This document shows, piece by piece, positions 63,823 to 64,000 of a stretch of 64,000 nucleotides of DNA. The notes under the pieces are model-generated. The model was not told the origin of the DNA. It saw only the letters and a list, made by a program, of their open reading frames with translations, and made no database searches. Numbering within the stretch: position 1 is the first letter of the stretch; the number at the start of each line of letters is the position of its first letter. The stretch spans positions 2,976,001 to 3,040,000 of the forward strand of contig NZ_CP017659.1 of the NCBI RefSeq assembly GCF_015326965.1, read 5' to 3'. The stretch comes from Paenibacillus sp. JZ16 (GTDB lineage Bacteria > Bacillota > Bacilli > Paenibacillales > Paenibacillaceae). The translations under genes were made by a program, and so were the position numbers.

Positions 63823-64000
63823 GATATTTATGGGTAACAAAGCGCGGCGGTGATCCGGATTCAAGACCGGGAATTCGGTTACGGTAATTGTTTCCATCAA
63901 CTAACTTCGTCTCCGTATCTTCCCTAAGAATAATGTACATGGATCATTCTCTCTACATCCTAACCCATACCTCAAGCATTCGTCCAAGATTCAAAGACTA
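63823..64000. other. Right end of window, no supported gene
   Basis: A 53-codon frame on the - strand (ATG near 63942) has only a weak ribosome binding site and no recognisable features. Nothing else is visible up to the edge. Confidence 0.4.

Noticed and set aside
63783..63944. 53-codon - strand frame at the right edge
   Set aside because: Poor ribosome binding site and no recognisable motif; too little to call a gene.

Overview
The window looks like chromosome of a spore-forming Bacillota bacterium of the Paenibacillus type. Several Bacillus subtilis gene neighbourhoods are recognisable but rearranged (pheST-zapA-mutS2-yshE, alaR-alaT, ilvBHC-leuAB, infC-rpmI-rplT, ytqA-ytqB). There are Spo0E-type and CotF-type sporulation genes, a Spo0A-box-like site, T-box leaders, an L20 leader and strong GGAGG ribosome binding sites throughout. 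The assignment rests on gene content and order, not on a database search.

Layout. 0-7.7 kb: a truncated cobalamin adenosyltransferase, a Spo0E-like phosphatase, the alaR-alaT pair, two CotF-type coat genes, a FAD oxidoreductase, an MFS transporter and a small membrane/zinc-ribbon operon. 7.7-17.6 kb: mutS2, a YvlD-type membrane protein, a CuA-type cupredoxin lipoprotein, a very long ZapA with a coiled-coil extension, and pheS-pheT behind a Phe T-box. 17.6-25.9 kb: an ABC-F protein behind a long attenuator leader with a candidate uORF, tRNA-Gly and tRNA-Pro, an aldolase-family enzyme, leucyl aminopeptidase, a sporulation-type histidine kinase, a small zinc protein and a 2-Cys peroxiredoxin with a consensus PerR box. 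26-34.7 kb: branched-chain amino acid genes, with ilvB-ilvH-ilvC-leuA behind a Leu T-box and leuB detached from them by an oppositely oriented aldo/keto reductase and repeat-rich DNA. 34.8-45.5 kb: GNAT, a Gly-rich protein, the infC operon, two glycosyltransferases reading apart, trmB, and a ytqA-ytqB-manA-hydrolase cluster. 45.6-52.8 kb: a B12/radical SAM enzyme, recQ, a regulator, SRPBCC and VOC proteins, and a long-form speD. 52.9-62.3 kb: a sensor protein followed by a histidine kinase fused to its response regulator, an ArsR/metallo-hydrolase operon with a clear operator, catE and an Rrf2 regulator sharing one operator motif, an LCP protein and an AEC transporter. 62.5-63.8 kb: a 372-bp tandem duplication followed by a 19/20-bp minisatellite, with no credible gene.

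The most interesting items are the kinase-regulator fusion with a separate sensor protein; the Rrf2 operator placed over the -10 elements of both catE and rrf2; the ABC-F leader; the giant ZapA with 11-residue tandem repeats; the hairpins on both sides of ilvC; and the minisatellite. No phage, insertion sequence, CRISPR array or defence island was seen. All family names come from reading motifs by eye; no homology search was run.
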